In this document: piece after piece, positions 8,402 to 17,978 of the stretch
Layout of the letters: each line of letters opens with the position of its first letter
Position numbering within the stretch: position 1 is the stretch's first letter
Assembly (NCBI GenBank): GCA_024243835.1
Contig: JALPMN010000633.1
Location: 1 to 47,702 of the forward strand
DNA length: 47,702 bases
Source of the DNA: Enteropsectra breve
Taxonomy: Eukaryota > Microsporidia
Direction: 5' to 3'
Translations under genes and position numbers: made by a program
The notes under the pieces: model-generated
Told to the model about the DNA's origin: nothing
The model's database searches: none
Seen by the model: only the letters and a program-made list of their open reading frames with translations

Positions 8402-9472
8402 ATGTCGCTCTACGTATTCGGATCAAACACAATGTACCAGCTCGGGCTGCCTGAGGATGTAGAATCAACGCACATTCCCACGAAGCACGAATTTTTTGAA
8501 GATAAAGAGATCGAGCAGATTGCATGCGGCAGGATACACTCGATGGTGCTCTGCAAGGGCAATAAGCTTTACACCTGGGGAGTAAATGATGACTACGCCC
8601 TGGGAAGGGACGGCGAGGAAGAGCAGCCAGAGCTTGTGGATTTCAGCGAGCAGATTGTGATGATGGCAGGAGGAGCCTCCTTCTCAGCACTGCTGACCAA
8701 AAAGGGCCATGTTTATGGATGTGGTACCTTTAAATCCACCTCTGGTGTTTTTGGATTCAGCGACGCGAAAATGTTCCAGGAAAAGTTCACGCGGATAAAG
8801 CCGCTAAAGCAGATCAAGGCGATATACTCAGGATCAAACCATCTGGTGATGATAGACAAGAGCAACGCAGTATGGACAGTAGGGGCGAATGAGTCGGGCC
8901 AGCTTGGAACTGTCACTCGTCCGCGCAGACAAAAGCATTCCCTTACTCCTAATCTCGCTATTGCGTCTGGAAAGAACAAAAAGTATATCAAGGCCTCGGG
9001 CGGAGGCTTCCACTCATTCGCCATAAACGCGGAGCACCAGGCGATTGGATGGGGATCAAATTACAACGGGCAGCTGGGACATGCGTCTAACAACCAGTCC
9101 ATCGAAAGAACTGCTGTTGATCTGGAAAGCGTGGAAAATGTATATTGCGGACTGAATCACACAATTTTTATAACTGCAGACAAGACAGTGCTTGGATGCG
9201 GAGAAAATGCATTCGGCCAGTGTGGAACTGAAGGTGAAAAACTGTTTACTTCACCAAGAAGAATTCTGGAAAATGCAGACCGTGTCAGAACAGGCTCAGA
9301 TCACACGATCGCACAGATTGGAAATAAGCTTTATGGATGGGGATGCAACATGAACGGAGAGCTTGGCTGTGAGGACGAAGAGGTGAAGGCACCGAAGGAA
9401 ATTTCATTCGACTTCGCTGAAATTGTCGATTTCCAGTGCGGATCTGATTTTACTCTTGTCCTTACGAAATAA
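8402..9472 (+). CDS. RCC1: RCC1-like regulator of chromosome condensation (Ran guanine-nucleotide exchange factor)
   Basis: RCC1 is the chromatin-bound exchange factor that loads Ran with GTP. The ATG at 8402 follows an AAAATTTTT box and CCC; the open frame upstream contains only a TTG. The 356-residue protein is a seven-bladed propeller with repeated RCC1 signatures: YVFGSNTMYQLG, LYTWGVNDDYALG, VWTVGANESGQLG, AIGWGSNYNGQLG, VLGCGENAFGQCG and LYGWGCNMNGELG. Each is followed by an IACGRIHSMVL-like strand. The length is shorter than the 420-480 residues of human and yeast RCC1, with trimmed termini. Other RCC1-repeat proteins exist, but a single-domain propeller encoded near Ran makes the Ran exchange factor the best reading. 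Confidence 0.85.
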   Translation: MSLYVFGSNTMYQLGLPEDVESTHIPTKHEFFEDKEIEQIACGRIHSMVLCKGNKLYTWGVNDDYALGRDGEEEQPELVDFSEQIVMMAGGASFSALLTKKGHVYGCGTFKSTSGVFGFSDAKMFQEKFTRIKPLKQIKAIYSGSNHLVMIDKSNAVWTVGANESGQLGTVTRPRRQKHSLTPNLAIASGKNKKYIKASGGGFHSFAINAEHQAIGWGSNYNGQLGHASNNQSIERTAVDLESVENVYCGLNHTIFITADKTVLGCGENAFGQCGTEGEKLFTSPRRILENADRVRTGSDHTIAQIGNKLYGWGCNMNGELGCEDEEVKAPKEISFDFAEIVDFQCGSDFTLVLTK

Positions 9473-9940
9473 AACAGCAGTCTCAGAATACTCTTTGCAG
9501 AAAGATGTTAAATAAATTCCTTAATAAACTTCTTCACAATGATTTGTCATATATTTTAGAAATACCCTATTATTTCTCTATTAAATATAGCGTAGGGGTA
9601 TTTATTTCATTATCAGAATTATTAATAAAAGCTTCTTAACTACTATTTCAGGCTTGAAATGAAATATGCTGCAGAAAATCCAAAAGTTTATAGGCAACTT
9701 ATTTTTATGTATTTAAGCTCCAAGGCAATTCTATTTTAATAGACTTTTGCTCGCTTAAATTTAAAATACGTGTATAAAAAGCGACATGAATACAATATTT
9801 GCAAATAATAGTGCAGTATTTAGTGATATTCATCAATTTATATGCGTATTTACATTAATATTGCTTTTTAAAATCTGTTATTGAGCTGGAAGTATTAATA
9901 GTCCCTGGTAAAATTTTAGAAAATTTTTATCTTCCCACTA
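9473..9940. other. AT-rich spacer, no gene seen
   Basis: Only AT-rich sequence is seen. Two A-rich/T-rich boxes (AAAATTTTAG and AAAATTTTTAT) and CCC at 9911-9936 precede the acyltransferase start. Confidence 0.6.
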
Positions 9941-10783
9941 ATGGGTTTAGCAAAATATCCAAAAGTGAGAACAGCATACAAAATATTCCTGTTTCTGCTG
10001 TTTCTCATATTCACTATCATTGTCGGGCCGATATTCTGCATTGCCTGCGGAATCACAAGAATATTCTCAACACGCGTCTCAATTCAAATGGCAACAGCCA
10101 CATCGTTCGTCTCATGGACACTCTTCAACAAGATCTACAGCCTATCCGTAAAGATAAACCGCCCGGCAATTCCGAAGGGCAACTATCTTGTCCTGATGAA
10201 CCACTTGTCTTCCACCGACTTCATGCTTGCGAACCATCTCAACATCCACAACTTTAAGGACAACAAATATTGCATGAAGCCTCTCTGGTACTTCCCCATT
10301 TTCTACCAGATGGTGCAGCTTATGAACTTTCTTTCAGTGAGGCGCGGATACGAAAAAGACAAAAAAAGCATCCAATATTTTATTGATACTGCAAAAAAGG
10401 CAGGGCTTCCCATGTGGATTGTGTTCTTCCCCGAAGGCCACCGCTTCACCGAAAGCTTCCAGAAAGAGTCGCAGGAGTTCTGCAAATCGCGCAAAATCGT
10501 TCCTTTCAAGCATCTTTTGTATCCACGTTTCAAGGGCTTCAAGCTGCTTGTAGATGCGCTGCAAAAACCAGAAAATACAGGCTTGATAAACAAAATTCTC
10601 GATGTGACATTCGACTACAAGAAAGTGCCGACATTTTTCAGCGTCATTTTCACCAGCAAGGTTTATGTCGTAGACTGCGACATAAGAACCATAGATATCA
10701 GTGAGATACAGAATTCAGACGACAGTTTGATAGACATTTTCCGCAGAAAAGATCTTCTGATAGAGAAATGGAAAAATAATTAA
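9941..10783 (+). CDS. Lysophosphatidic acid acyltransferase-like (1-acyl-glycerol-3-phosphate acyltransferase)
   Basis: The family transfers an acyl chain to lysophospholipids, making phosphatidic acid or remodelling phospholipids at the ER. The 280-residue protein has an N-terminal hydrophobic helix (residues 15-37). The catalytic NHx4D motif appears as NHLSSTD at residues 87-93. The second block is FPEGHR at 163-168, close to the canonical FPEGTR, and the intervening LMNFLSVRR corresponds to the conserved R-containing block. Sequence style resembles the AGPAT5/LCLAT1 branch, with KILDVTFDYKK and an IDIFRRKDLLIEKW C-terminus. The exact acceptor lipid cannot be told. The start is supported by AAAATTTTTATCTTCCCACTA just upstream. 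Confidence 0.85.
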   Translation: MGLAKYPKVRTAYKIFLFLLFLIFTIIVGPIFCIACGITRIFSTRVSIQMATATSFVSWTLFNKIYSLSVKINRPAIPKGNYLVLMNHLSSTDFMLANHLNIHNFKDNKYCMKPLWYFPIFYQMVQLMNFLSVRRGYEKDKKSIQYFIDTAKKAGLPMWIVFFPEGHRFTESFQKESQEFCKSRKIVPFKHLLYPRFKGFKLLVDALQKPENTGLINKILDVTFDYKKVPTFFSVIFTSKVYVVDCDIRTIDISEIQNSDDSLIDIFRRKDLLIEKWKNN

Positions 10784-10987
10784 AATATGCTTTATAGAGT
10801 GTTATTCAAGATTTGTACAAATTTTTACCTCTAGATACTCTATCAGAATAATAAGAGGAGTTTTAACAGTGTTGTCTAAATGGCATGAAAGCTCTTAGAC
10901 CAATAAATTAATATTTGCAGCGTTTTATTTGTTTTATTTTTAAGCTTATTTTAGTCCCTGCATAAAAACTCCCATTTATGCACAGAA

Positions 10988-11545
10988 ATGGATAATGACA
11001 GGAAAAGGCTAATACTGGACCAGCTTCTGAATACTGCAGATGATGACCTGATGGAGTATATAAACCAGAACATATACAGCAGCAAGCGGGTATTCAAGAT
11101 TAGTAATGGCGATCTTGCTCCGCCCTGCATATACTCCAACCCGGTGGAGGAGATGCTATTTGGCCCACAAGCGTGCCTTGAAACAGTAAGTCCCCCTGAG
11201 TGCTGTGGCGATAGCCAGAATTGTTATGTGCCTAGCGCAACACGCGGAAAAGGTCCCACAAAAGAAGCGTTCTGCCGCCTGTGCCGCGGATGGTTCAGAA
11301 TGAAAAACAGCTCTTACTGGTACCACATGAACTACATACACGGAATAAACAAGAATGGGAAACGAATCCCAGAGCCTGTGCTACGGAAGAAGCATAGCGC
11401 TCTTAAAGAAAACAAGGATAAAAAATACGAGGGTTTTTGCAAAGAATGCGGCAAATGGCTTGTCTTGGGGAATACTGAGAAGGGCATAAAGTTTGGCTGG
11501 TACAAGCACTGGCAGCGCGAGCACAGCAAAAGCAAGACTATCTAA
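10988..11545 (+). CDS. Rua1/DUF4451-type zinc-finger protein
   Basis: This 185-residue protein carries two apparent zinc sites. FCRLC at residues 95-99 is followed by WFRMKNSSYWYHMNYIHG, with His113 and His118. A second site has FCKEC (150-154) and WYKHWQREH, with His174 and His179. The KNSSYWYHMNYxHGI block is the hallmark of the fungal DUF4451/Rua1 C-terminal domain, found in transcription regulators. The N-terminal 90 residues are not recognised. A role as a DNA-binding regulator is inferred from the family only. Confidence 0.7.
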   Translation: MDNDRKRLILDQLLNTADDDLMEYINQNIYSSKRVFKISNGDLAPPCIYSNPVEEMLFGPQACLETVSPPECCGDSQNCYVPSATRGKGPTKEAFCRLCRGWFRMKNSSYWYHMNYIHGINKNGKRIPEPVLRKKHSALKENKDKKYEGFCKECGKWLVLGNTEKGIKFGWYKHWQREHSKSKTI

Positions 11546-11688
11546 AATCTAAGTTACTTTTTCACAGCTATAAATTGTTAGACGATAATAAACTATTTAA
11601 TGATATTAGGGGCTATAAATATAAGATATTTAACACAAAGTGATCAATCTCCATTATTAAAACAGGAAATCATCTATTAAATTCTAAT

Positions 11689-13239
11689 TTATTTTAATTT
11701 TGATATAATCTCTCTGCTTTTCTCTATTAGTGTTTCCTTGCTGAGTTTCTCACTCAAAAAATACAGCTTTATCATTGGCTCTGTGCCAGAGACCCTCATA
11801 AATATTTTGTAGTCTTCTTTTCTAATTTCATAAATATCCTTTTTGAACTTGAAATGCTCCATTGAAAACATGCCCTGCATCTTCATATCAGCCCACTCTT
11901 TTTCAAGAATTCTTTCCAGCGCCTGAAGCGGGCTCTCACCTGCCCTGTACCCAACTTTCCCATTTTCGCTACAGCAATTTGTATTATTGTCAGAACTATG
12001 GCTGCCATTTTCAATCCTGTAAAATACCGTGTGGCTATTATAGACACCAAATGGCCTGTTTATTTCACGGATCTCATCCAGCGAACACTCACCGAGAATC
12101 TTAGCCATTAAAACAGCAGCCTTTATCCCGTCCTTCTCAGTGCCAGGCGCAATCAAAAATCCCAAAGGATCCTCATACGCTATCACGTAGTTATTCCCTT
12201 TGCTGCTGTAAATCTTCTCCACTTCCTTAGAGATATTCTTAAATCCGGTATGTGTCTGTATGTGCCTTATTTTAATATTTCCCTGGTAATTCTGTGCAAC
12301 TCCTGCGAAGAATCCACTGCACAGAAATGTGTTTATCAAATATAAACATACATCATTCTGCTTCTCAAGATGCTTGATGCAGTGTGCTGTAAATATTTCA
12401 GCAATTTCATTGCCGTTGAGCACTCTGCCGTCTACTGCCATTCCAAATCTGTCGCCATCAGGATCACACATAAATTTAATATCTGTGTTTTGAGATTTAC
12501 AAGAATTGAAAAGAGTCTCGTAGTGCTCTTCTAATTCAGGATTGGGGTGTAGAATGCCCCCAAACTCTGCATCCATCTCATTACCCTCTGCCGAAAAATC
12601 TATTTTCAGATTCCAGTATTCGGCCGCTCTTTTCATAAATGGTGCTGATACTCCGTACAGTGCTGAAAAGGCTATATTTGTGGCTCCCTTTATTACATCT
12701 AAATAATCAAACTTAAAGGCACTGAAATATTTTTCATAATTTATGCGCTCATACTTTGTAATGCTGCTCTCTTCTAACTCACGAGCTATTAGCTCTAAGT
12801 TACTGTAGAAGCTACTTTTTTTATTCTCCAGCAGTGCTAGCATTGTTTGCTCTACTTTCTCAGCAAAAGGCCCTTCTATCTGCCTGCCGTCTCTGTAAAC
12901 CTTAAATCCGTTGTACGCACTTGCATTGTGGCTGGCTGTTATCATTATTCCCAGGGAGTTGCAGGATTCCATCGCGAGATAAGGAGTGATACAGTGTTCA
13001 AACAATCTCACTATTGTGCCCTTAGATTTAAACATTATTTCCAGTATTTTGGCGAATCGTTCTGAGTTGTTCCGGTGGTCAAACCCTATGGATATTTTAC
13101 TATCGTCGCAGCACGCCAGCAGAGCCGTACCAAGCAAGACACACGTTTCGTCATTTATCCCATCAAAGCCCTCCTTCATGATTCCCCTCATTCCACCGGT
13201 TTTAAACTTCAGTAGCTTGAAATCTTCATTTGCATCCAT
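11689..13239 (-). CDS. PGM2: Phosphoglucomutase/phosphopentomutase, PGM2-type
   Basis: Alpha-phosphohexomutase family enzyme converting glucose-1-phosphate and glucose-6-phosphate, or pentose-1- and 5-phosphates. The 516-residue protein has all four motifs. The phosphoserine loop TASHN is at residues 101-105 (Ser103), followed by YNGFKVYRDGRQI. The metal-binding loop is DPDGDR at 259-264. The sugar-binding region contains THTGFKNI (329-336) and AYEDPLGFLIAP. The C-terminal phosphate loop is RVSGTEPMIKLYF. The GFLIAPGTEKDGIKAAV sequence resembles the PGM2/Pgm3 phosphopentomutase branch more than classical PGM1. The protein is about 90 residues shorter than human PGM2. It likely serves nucleoside salvage or glycogen/trehalose precursors. 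Confidence 0.85.
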   Translation of the reverse strand: MDANEDFKLLKFKTGGMRGIMKEGFDGINDETCVLLGTALLACCDDSKISIGFDHRNNSERFAKILEIMFKSKGTIVRLFEHCITPYLAMESCNSLGIMITASHNASAYNGFKVYRDGRQIEGPFAEKVEQTMLALLENKKSSFYSNLELIARELEESSITKYERINYEKYFSAFKFDYLDVIKGATNIAFSALYGVSAPFMKRAAEYWNLKIDFSAEGNEMDAEFGGILHPNPELEEHYETLFNSCKSQNTDIKFMCDPDGDRFGMAVDGRVLNGNEIAEIFTAHCIKHLEKQNDVCLYLINTFLCSGFFAGVAQNYQGNIKIRHIQTHTGFKNISKEVEKIYSSKGNNYVIAYEDPLGFLIAPGTEKDGIKAAVLMAKILGECSLDEIREINRPFGVYNSHTVFYRIENGSHSSDNNTNCCSENGKVGYRAGESPLQALERILEKEWADMKMQGMFSMEHFKFKKDIYEIRKEDYKIFMRVSGTEPMIKLYFLSEKLSKETLIEKSREIISKLK

Positions 13240-13548
13240 CGGTAGCGAAAGTAAGTTTTTCTAGAAATAGTGAAAATCAGCCAATTAAAATATCTGATTA
13301 TTTCAAAAGGAGAAGTTTCAAAAAATAAAGCGTGGAGAAATTGTTTTCAAGTTCTACACAACTATAAGCATTGAAGAAGCATTTTGTGCCAATGATTTAG
13401 TGATCATCACCGGAAATAATATTCATATGACAAAGGTAATAAGAGTTACAATATTTACCCAAGCGTTGTTGTGGCACTACTAAATACACCAGAGCTCAAT
13501 TAAAAATAAAATTTAACAAATCTATTGCTAGAGAAAGATGCTAATTCA
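13240..13548. other. AT-rich spacer, nothing recognised
   Basis: It lies upstream of the PGM2-type gene and downstream of the PIP-kinase gene. No ORF or RNA is seen. Confidence 0.6.
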
Positions 13549-14709
13549 TCACTCAAATAATTTGTAAATCATTCGCATGAATCTTTCTTTGTAGCCCTCG
13601 GGATCCACACAGGATTTGTTTGTATTGCAGCACAGGAAGTACAAAAGACTCTCAAAATACTTAGATGTGTTAAACACAGTAAGAGTATCAACAATACCAA
13701 TGAAAATATGCTCTGAATTTTCAGTGGAGTCTGCGTTGAATTTATGCCTGATTTTAATATTTTTTGCATCAATTTCATATTTATAAAACCCTTCCTTTAT
13801 CGCACTGTGCTTAACGTCTTCCCTCTCATCCACCGATACTACCAGCGAATAATCCATTAAATTCTCACCCGCAAGAAAGCTGCAGTCTCTTTCTATTTGG
13901 TCTAAAATTGCGGCTCTTCTTGTTTCAGAATAATTAGACAGCGCTTTCTTCAGAGCCTCTAGATCGTCCTCACTACCAAGATCTCCTTTTTCTCGCTGCA
14001 CATTCTCTCCCTTTAAATCGAAGAGCTCTATGTTCGTGTGCTCAAAAATATTGTCCATTTCCACAAAATAGCAGCAATCCTCAACCTCATAAAGGCCAAG
14101 ATACTTCGTGATAAAACTCCCCTGAGATACATGGTTATTTATCTCCCGGGACTTGGCTATTAAAACATCAAATTCAGATTTTCTTATTGTTTTATAAACC
14201 TTTTTAAAGTCATCTGAAAAGAAGAGCAACGAACCTGATTTCCCTCTGATGCTGTTGTTAAAAATAAAATTCATTTTTTTATCTCGAGTGCTGTTTTGCA
14301 GTAAAGATTTATCATCCGTATCATTAAGCTTATCAACATTCGTATCCATGGGCCTATAGAGCTCGGATATGCTAGTAATATCTTCACTCTCTAAAGATCC
14401 CTTGTTTAAAGAACTATCTGTGCTTTTCTTCGGCAGGTAGCTTCTGTACACTACGTCGCAGTGCTCTATAGAATCCTCGTGCGGTGCTGTGCTGAATAGA
14501 TCGATGCATTGCAGCATGTGATGAATTTTGTTCTTCTGCTTCCTCAGAAATCGGAGGTCCGTTTCCACGGCGGGTGTGCTTTCGCCTCCGGACTGCTGCA
14601 GGCAATTTGTATTTTCTTCGGAAGCTTTTTTATCTCTGGGCGCGCCATCACACGCTGAGTCATCTATGACAACTTCCACTGTTTTTCCTCCTCCGTCCTC
14701 TCTCTGCAT
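13549..14709 (-). CDS. Phosphatidylinositol phosphate kinase (MSS4-like PIP kinase)
   Basis: PIP kinases make phosphoinositide bisphosphates that control membrane traffic and actin. The ATG at 14709 was chosen because the open frame upstream begins only with a TTG. The 386-residue protein has a disordered N-terminal half and a compact kinase domain. GKSGSLLFFSDDFKKVYKTI contains the glycine-loop and ATP-binding lysine region. FDLKGE is the family's DLKGS-type block. CSFLAGENLMDYSLVVSV matches the FLxxxxLMDYSLLVGI block. HIFIGIVDTLTVFN carries the catalytic IID-type Asp (here IVD), and DPEGYKERFMRMI matches the PPxxYxxRFxxFI end. Residues that separate type I from type II kinases are not clear to me. 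Confidence 0.85.
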   Translation of the reverse strand: MQREDGGGKTVEVVIDDSACDGAPRDKKASEENTNCLQQSGGESTPAVETDLRFLRKQKNKIHHMLQCIDLFSTAPHEDSIEHCDVVYRSYLPKKSTDSSLNKGSLESEDITSISELYRPMDTNVDKLNDTDDKSLLQNSTRDKKMNFIFNNSIRGKSGSLLFFSDDFKKVYKTIRKSEFDVLIAKSREINNHVSQGSFITKYLGLYEVEDCCYFVEMDNIFEHTNIELFDLKGENVQREKGDLGSEDDLEALKKALSNYSETRRAAILDQIERDCSFLAGENLMDYSLVVSVDEREDVKHSAIKEGFYKYEIDAKNIKIRHKFNADSTENSEHIFIGIVDTLTVFNTSKYFESLLYFLCCNTNKSCVDPEGYKERFMRMIYKLFE

Positions 14710-14967
14710 TAACAGCAATATTTGTTGTAAAATCTTGAACAGTTTTATGCACAAATAAATATTTCACACGATTAAGAGCCTAATCGTATTTGGTGTCTGC
14801 GAATAATATGTGTATCGCAGGTAAGTTTATTCAACGAATGTTAGTTTATAACATTTTAGGAAAATAGCCTCAGCTTTTTACAAAGTGAATATAAAACAAA
14901 CTATTTTTAATTTTGCAGGGTATCCTCTTATCTTCTATTACTGCACTGCTTAGTCTACAGATAAAAC

Positions 14968-15219
14968 TCACTTTTCGAACAGTCGCTGCTTCTCTAGCAC
15001 CTTGGGATTGACACTTACTGTGCGTATGGAGGGCCCTCTTAAATAGCATTCCGGGGCATAACTCTCACCGCTATCCTCGTACTTAATATGCACATTTTTG
15101 AGGTGCAGATTCATTGCTGCATCGCAGTATGCTACCATCCCCTTGATTCTAGTATTATTTCTTAATTCTACAGTGATGTAGCTGTGTTTTGACAGGCTTA
15201 TAAGCGTTCGCGGGTACAT
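14968..15219 (-). CDS. LSM4: Sm-like protein, probably LSm4
   Basis: LSm4 is part of the LSm2-8 ring on U6 snRNA and the LSm1-7 ring in mRNA decay. The ATG at 15219 is preferred over an in-frame ATG 13 codons earlier because a CCCC run ends just before it and because LSm4 starts this close to its first helix. The 83-residue protein has Sm1 (ITVELRNNTRIKGMVAYCDAAMNLHLKNV) and Sm2 (PECYLRGPSIRTV). The PECYLRG block with the preceding short acidic loop is like LSm4 (MPECYIRGSTIKYL). SmD1 is the main alternative. The long Gly/Arg- or Asn-rich tail of animal and yeast LSm4 is absent. Confidence 0.7.
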   Translation of the reverse strand: MYPRTLISLSKHSYITVELRNNTRIKGMVAYCDAAMNLHLKNVHIKYEDSGESYAPECYLRGPSIRTVSVNPKVLEKQRLFEK

Positions 15220-15378
15220 ATGGGGACATTTTCTATTGTAAATAAATTTACACTTCATAATAAACTAGATAAGCCTTGGCAACGATTAGTAGAATAAAAT
15301 AGCAGCAAAATTCTCATTAAGTGTCTGCTTCGTCCTATCAGCTAATTTAATGTTGATCTCTACTAAAATATACTTAGT

Positions 15379-15600
15379 ATGCTAATTGATTTTAAAAACA
15401 AACAAAGAGGGATAGGAATGACAATGCCACTCATGAAGCTTCTTTCAGTTCAGCTGATTCTGCTGTTACTAATAGTACTGCAGACTATTATTCAAGTATA
15501 TAACAGAAGACAAGAATTCAAAAACACTTTTGGAGCGTTGATCAAGTATAGGCAGGCTGTGCTCAACAGCACGAACATTGAGCTAGGTAGAACATATTAG
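15379..15600 (+). CDS. Small single-pass membrane protein, unrecognised
   Basis: The 73-residue ORF has an ATG start, a basic N-terminus and one strong hydrophobic helix (LLSVQLILLLLIVLQTIIQV) at about residues 21-40. A basic/polar C-terminal tail follows. It could be a signal-anchored membrane protein. I recognise no family, and the start has only weak upstream signals. Confidence 0.5.
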   Translation: MLIDFKNKQRGIGMTMPLMKLLSVQLILLLLIVLQTIIQVYNRRQEFKNTFGALIKYRQAVLNSTNIELGRTY

Positions 15601-16702
15601 AACTAAGACTATATAAGCCATAATGCTATTAGATATTATTGAATAAAATATAGTTTTGTGAATAATCTTAAAAAATTTGTTAACTATAAAACGAGAGTCT
15701 CATGGTACTTTTAAATAAAGAATGCTAGATATATTCTCAGCTTAAATCCAGAAAGAGATTGCCCGCATCTACGCAATACTTCTAAAACAATATTCTAGAA
15801 CACAAACCTTCTGCCCAAATAACATCGGTTTAAGTGGACTCTTTTGCATATAAGTCTAAGTTTTTTCGAGTGAGAATATGTTTTTGCAAATCCAAGAATG
15901 CGCATGGGTGTAATACTCGAATTCTTTATACAGAGGTAGCATTTACCTTATATAACTCATCAGCAAACTGCGCATTAAAGATCCTTTATAAAAACTTATC
16001 CCGGGAATTTATTATCGGATAAAGGCAGGGTCAGCACTAAACGACACTTACTGGCATATCAATGGGACTTAATTTAAATTTTTATAAGTTGTCGGGATAT
16101 ACATATTTAGCATCTATATGTGTGTATGCTTCCTGGTGCTTAGTGTATTTTGCAGTTTTTTATACATTCCATAGTTTTTCTATCAAAGTGACCAATTTTT
16201 TATGCAGAACGAATTATAGAAGAAACGCCAAACAGAAAGTTACTATGGAATCATACTATTGTTTTAGTAGAGGCATTGTAGAATGTTGCATGCTAGCTGA
16301 TTCTCGCTCCCTATATTCAAATTGTGAAAAACAAATTTAATTTTCTTCGTCTAATTAAAAATGACGCTGAAATCAAAGTAACTTCATAAAGAACGACGGC
16401 TGGAAACAACAACGAAGATTAGAAACAAAACATTTTCTTAAGATACAAGAATTTCATTATAAATTAAAGCATTTCTGATCGGGACAGCGCGAATATGGTC
16501 TATTAAGCCATATATCGTTGATTAAAAATTTAATTAAATTTAATAAAATAACTACTGGGCTATAAAATTATCCACCCACCACTTTCTCAATGAGAAACTT
16601 GTAAGCATTTACATACATTGATTTTCTGTTACAAAACAAGAAGTTTAGTACAATGAATCAGTTTTCCGTTATCTTTTTAAAATTTTGCAAAATTTTTCCC
16701 CT
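15601..16702. other. Spacer of 1.1 kb with no convincing gene
   Basis: Short AT-rich ATG frames occur (for example 16062-16340, with a hydrophobic stretch), but none has the composition of the neighbouring genes or an A/T-plus-CCC signal. No structural RNA was recognised. The right end carries the start signal of the next gene. Confidence 0.5.
16689..16701 (+). promoter_or_regulatory. AAAATTTTTCCCC box directly before a start
   Basis: AAAATTTTT followed immediately by CCCC ends 1 base before the ATG at 16703. It is the tightest example of the shared start signal and decides the start. Confidence 0.65.
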
Positions 16703-17206
16703 ATGATTGCAAGTTATATCAAACTGACTTGCCTGCTATTGCTAGCATTAGCTCAGAAAACTACTCCTGCCAAGCACTTCAAATACAGGATGGAACGCTT
16801 TAATCCTGAAGTAAGCAAGCTTGAGTTCGAGGTATGCCCTTCAGGTGAAAACAATACATTGGTGGCAGTAGTCTCAAAAGTACTGTCTTTAGATAAATTC
16901 TCTAGTTATAAAATTCTTGGTAATATTAATGAGAAAGAAACCGTTTATTATCCTGAGCTGCCGAGTGAAGGAAAAATGGCCGATCATCGCATATCATTTG
17001 TTTTGCTGCAAAATGGTTCAATTGTAGATGTTTTACCAACAAAATACATAAATGGCGAATACGTAATATTAGACAAGAGTACTTCTACTGGCATAGATAA
17101 CGCTCTGTACGAAGACTTGCAGCATTTGCTAGATAGGGAAGAACCTTACCGCGACCGCCTACATAAGATCGAAAAGAAATTCAGAGAGATTTTATGCATC
17201 AATTAA
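16703..17206 (+). CDS. Secreted protein of unknown function
   Basis: The ATG at 16703 follows AAAATTTTTCCCCT; upstream in frame there is only a TTG. The 167-residue protein begins with a clear signal peptide (IKLTCLLLLALAQ, cleavage probably near residues 18-20) and has no further membrane segment. The mature part is hydrophilic with predicted strands in the middle (KLEFEVCPSGENNTLVAVVS) and a charged helical C-terminus (DREEPYRDRLHKIEKKFREI). I recognise no family. It is likely exported or ER-resident; there is no HDEL/KDEL end. Lineage-specific secreted proteins are common in intracellular parasites, but no host role can be read from the sequence. Confidence 0.75.
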   Translation: MIASYIKLTCLLLLALAQKTTPAKHFKYRMERFNPEVSKLEFEVCPSGENNTLVAVVSKVLSLDKFSSYKILGNINEKETVYYPELPSEGKMADHRISFVLLQNGSIVDVLPTKYINGEYVILDKSTSTGIDNALYEDLQHLLDREEPYRDRLHKIEKKFREILCIN

Positions 17207-17527
17207 ATTCGTCTTATTATTTTCGCAATTTATTACCTATTTTTAGGACCTCTAAAGTAAAAAACAAGTATATTATTTTACGTTTAATTTGAACTTCACA
17301 GAAACTGAAATAGTTTCATTTTAAAACAGTTATTTCTATCATAGGTAAATGTCATTCACCGGCTGTGCTATATTTTTTTATGCTCGCGTGTTTAAACGAA
17401 TGGACCTGTTGCTTTTATTTTTTGGACTTGCAACTTAAATTCCTCTAAGTAAACGCAAGCTAATTAGAAGCTGAATCCTTTGTAGTTGAAATTATAGAAC
17501 TAAACTAAGTAATTCTTGAATTTTGAA
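17207..17527. other. AT-rich spacer before tRNA-Lys
   Basis: No ORF or RNA is seen apart from the tRNA that follows. Confidence 0.6.
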
Positions 17528-17600
17528 GCCCGGATAGCTCAATCGGTAGAGCATTAGGTTTTTAACCTAAGGGTCGCGGGTTCGAGTCCCGCTTCGGGTG
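17528..17600 (+). tRNA. tRNA-Lys (anticodon UUU)
   Basis: A 73-nt cloverleaf without intron. The acceptor stem GCCCGGA pairs with TTCGGGT (one G-U at the end). The D arm is GCTC/GAGC, the anticodon stem TTAGG/CCTAA with loop TTTTTAA, and the T arm GCGGG-TTCGAGT-CCCGC. The discriminator is G. CTTTTT follows as an RNA polymerase III terminator. The sequence is close to eukaryotic tRNA-Lys. Confidence 0.97.
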
Positions 17601-17601
17601 C

Positions 17602-17606
17602 TTTTT
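17602..17606 (+). terminator. RNA polymerase III T-run after tRNA-Lys
   Basis: TTTTT starts 2 bases after the tRNA 3' end. Confidence 0.75.
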
Positions 17607-17978
17607 GATAATGAACATGTTGTCAATGCACATTGCTACCATGCAAGACTTTTTTCCCTTCTTAGAATATGACTTGTCTGCCAAATGATGGTTGCTTTGT
17701 AAAAACATTAGTTTGATGTTTGTGGTTTAGATTCTTATTCCTTGACTTCCTTATTGTTCAGAAGCACTTAAACTACAATGAACATATGACAAAGCTGAAG
17801 TATTTAAACCAAAATGCTGACAGATGAAAAAAAAGAAGATTCAGTATTTTGTCTGAATATATTTATATGTTGCTGTTTTAGATCTCAAAAGAATCCTACT
17901 GTAGTATATTGCATTCCATTGCATACTGTTGAAATATCAATTTTTTAGAAATTATACAGCTTTTAGTTTCGGTATAAT
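17607..17978. other. AT-rich spacer, nothing recognised
   Basis: Spacer between tRNA-Lys and the 3' end of the next minus-strand gene. No coding or structural signal is seen. Confidence 0.6.

Noticed and set aside
15834..16022. 62-codon frame
   Set aside because: GTG start only, AT-rich composition.
16062..16340. 92-codon ATG frame with a hydrophobic stretch
   Set aside because: Composition follows the AT-rich spacer, no CCC signal before the ATG; the AAATTTTT it contains lies inside the frame. It could be real but cannot be supported.
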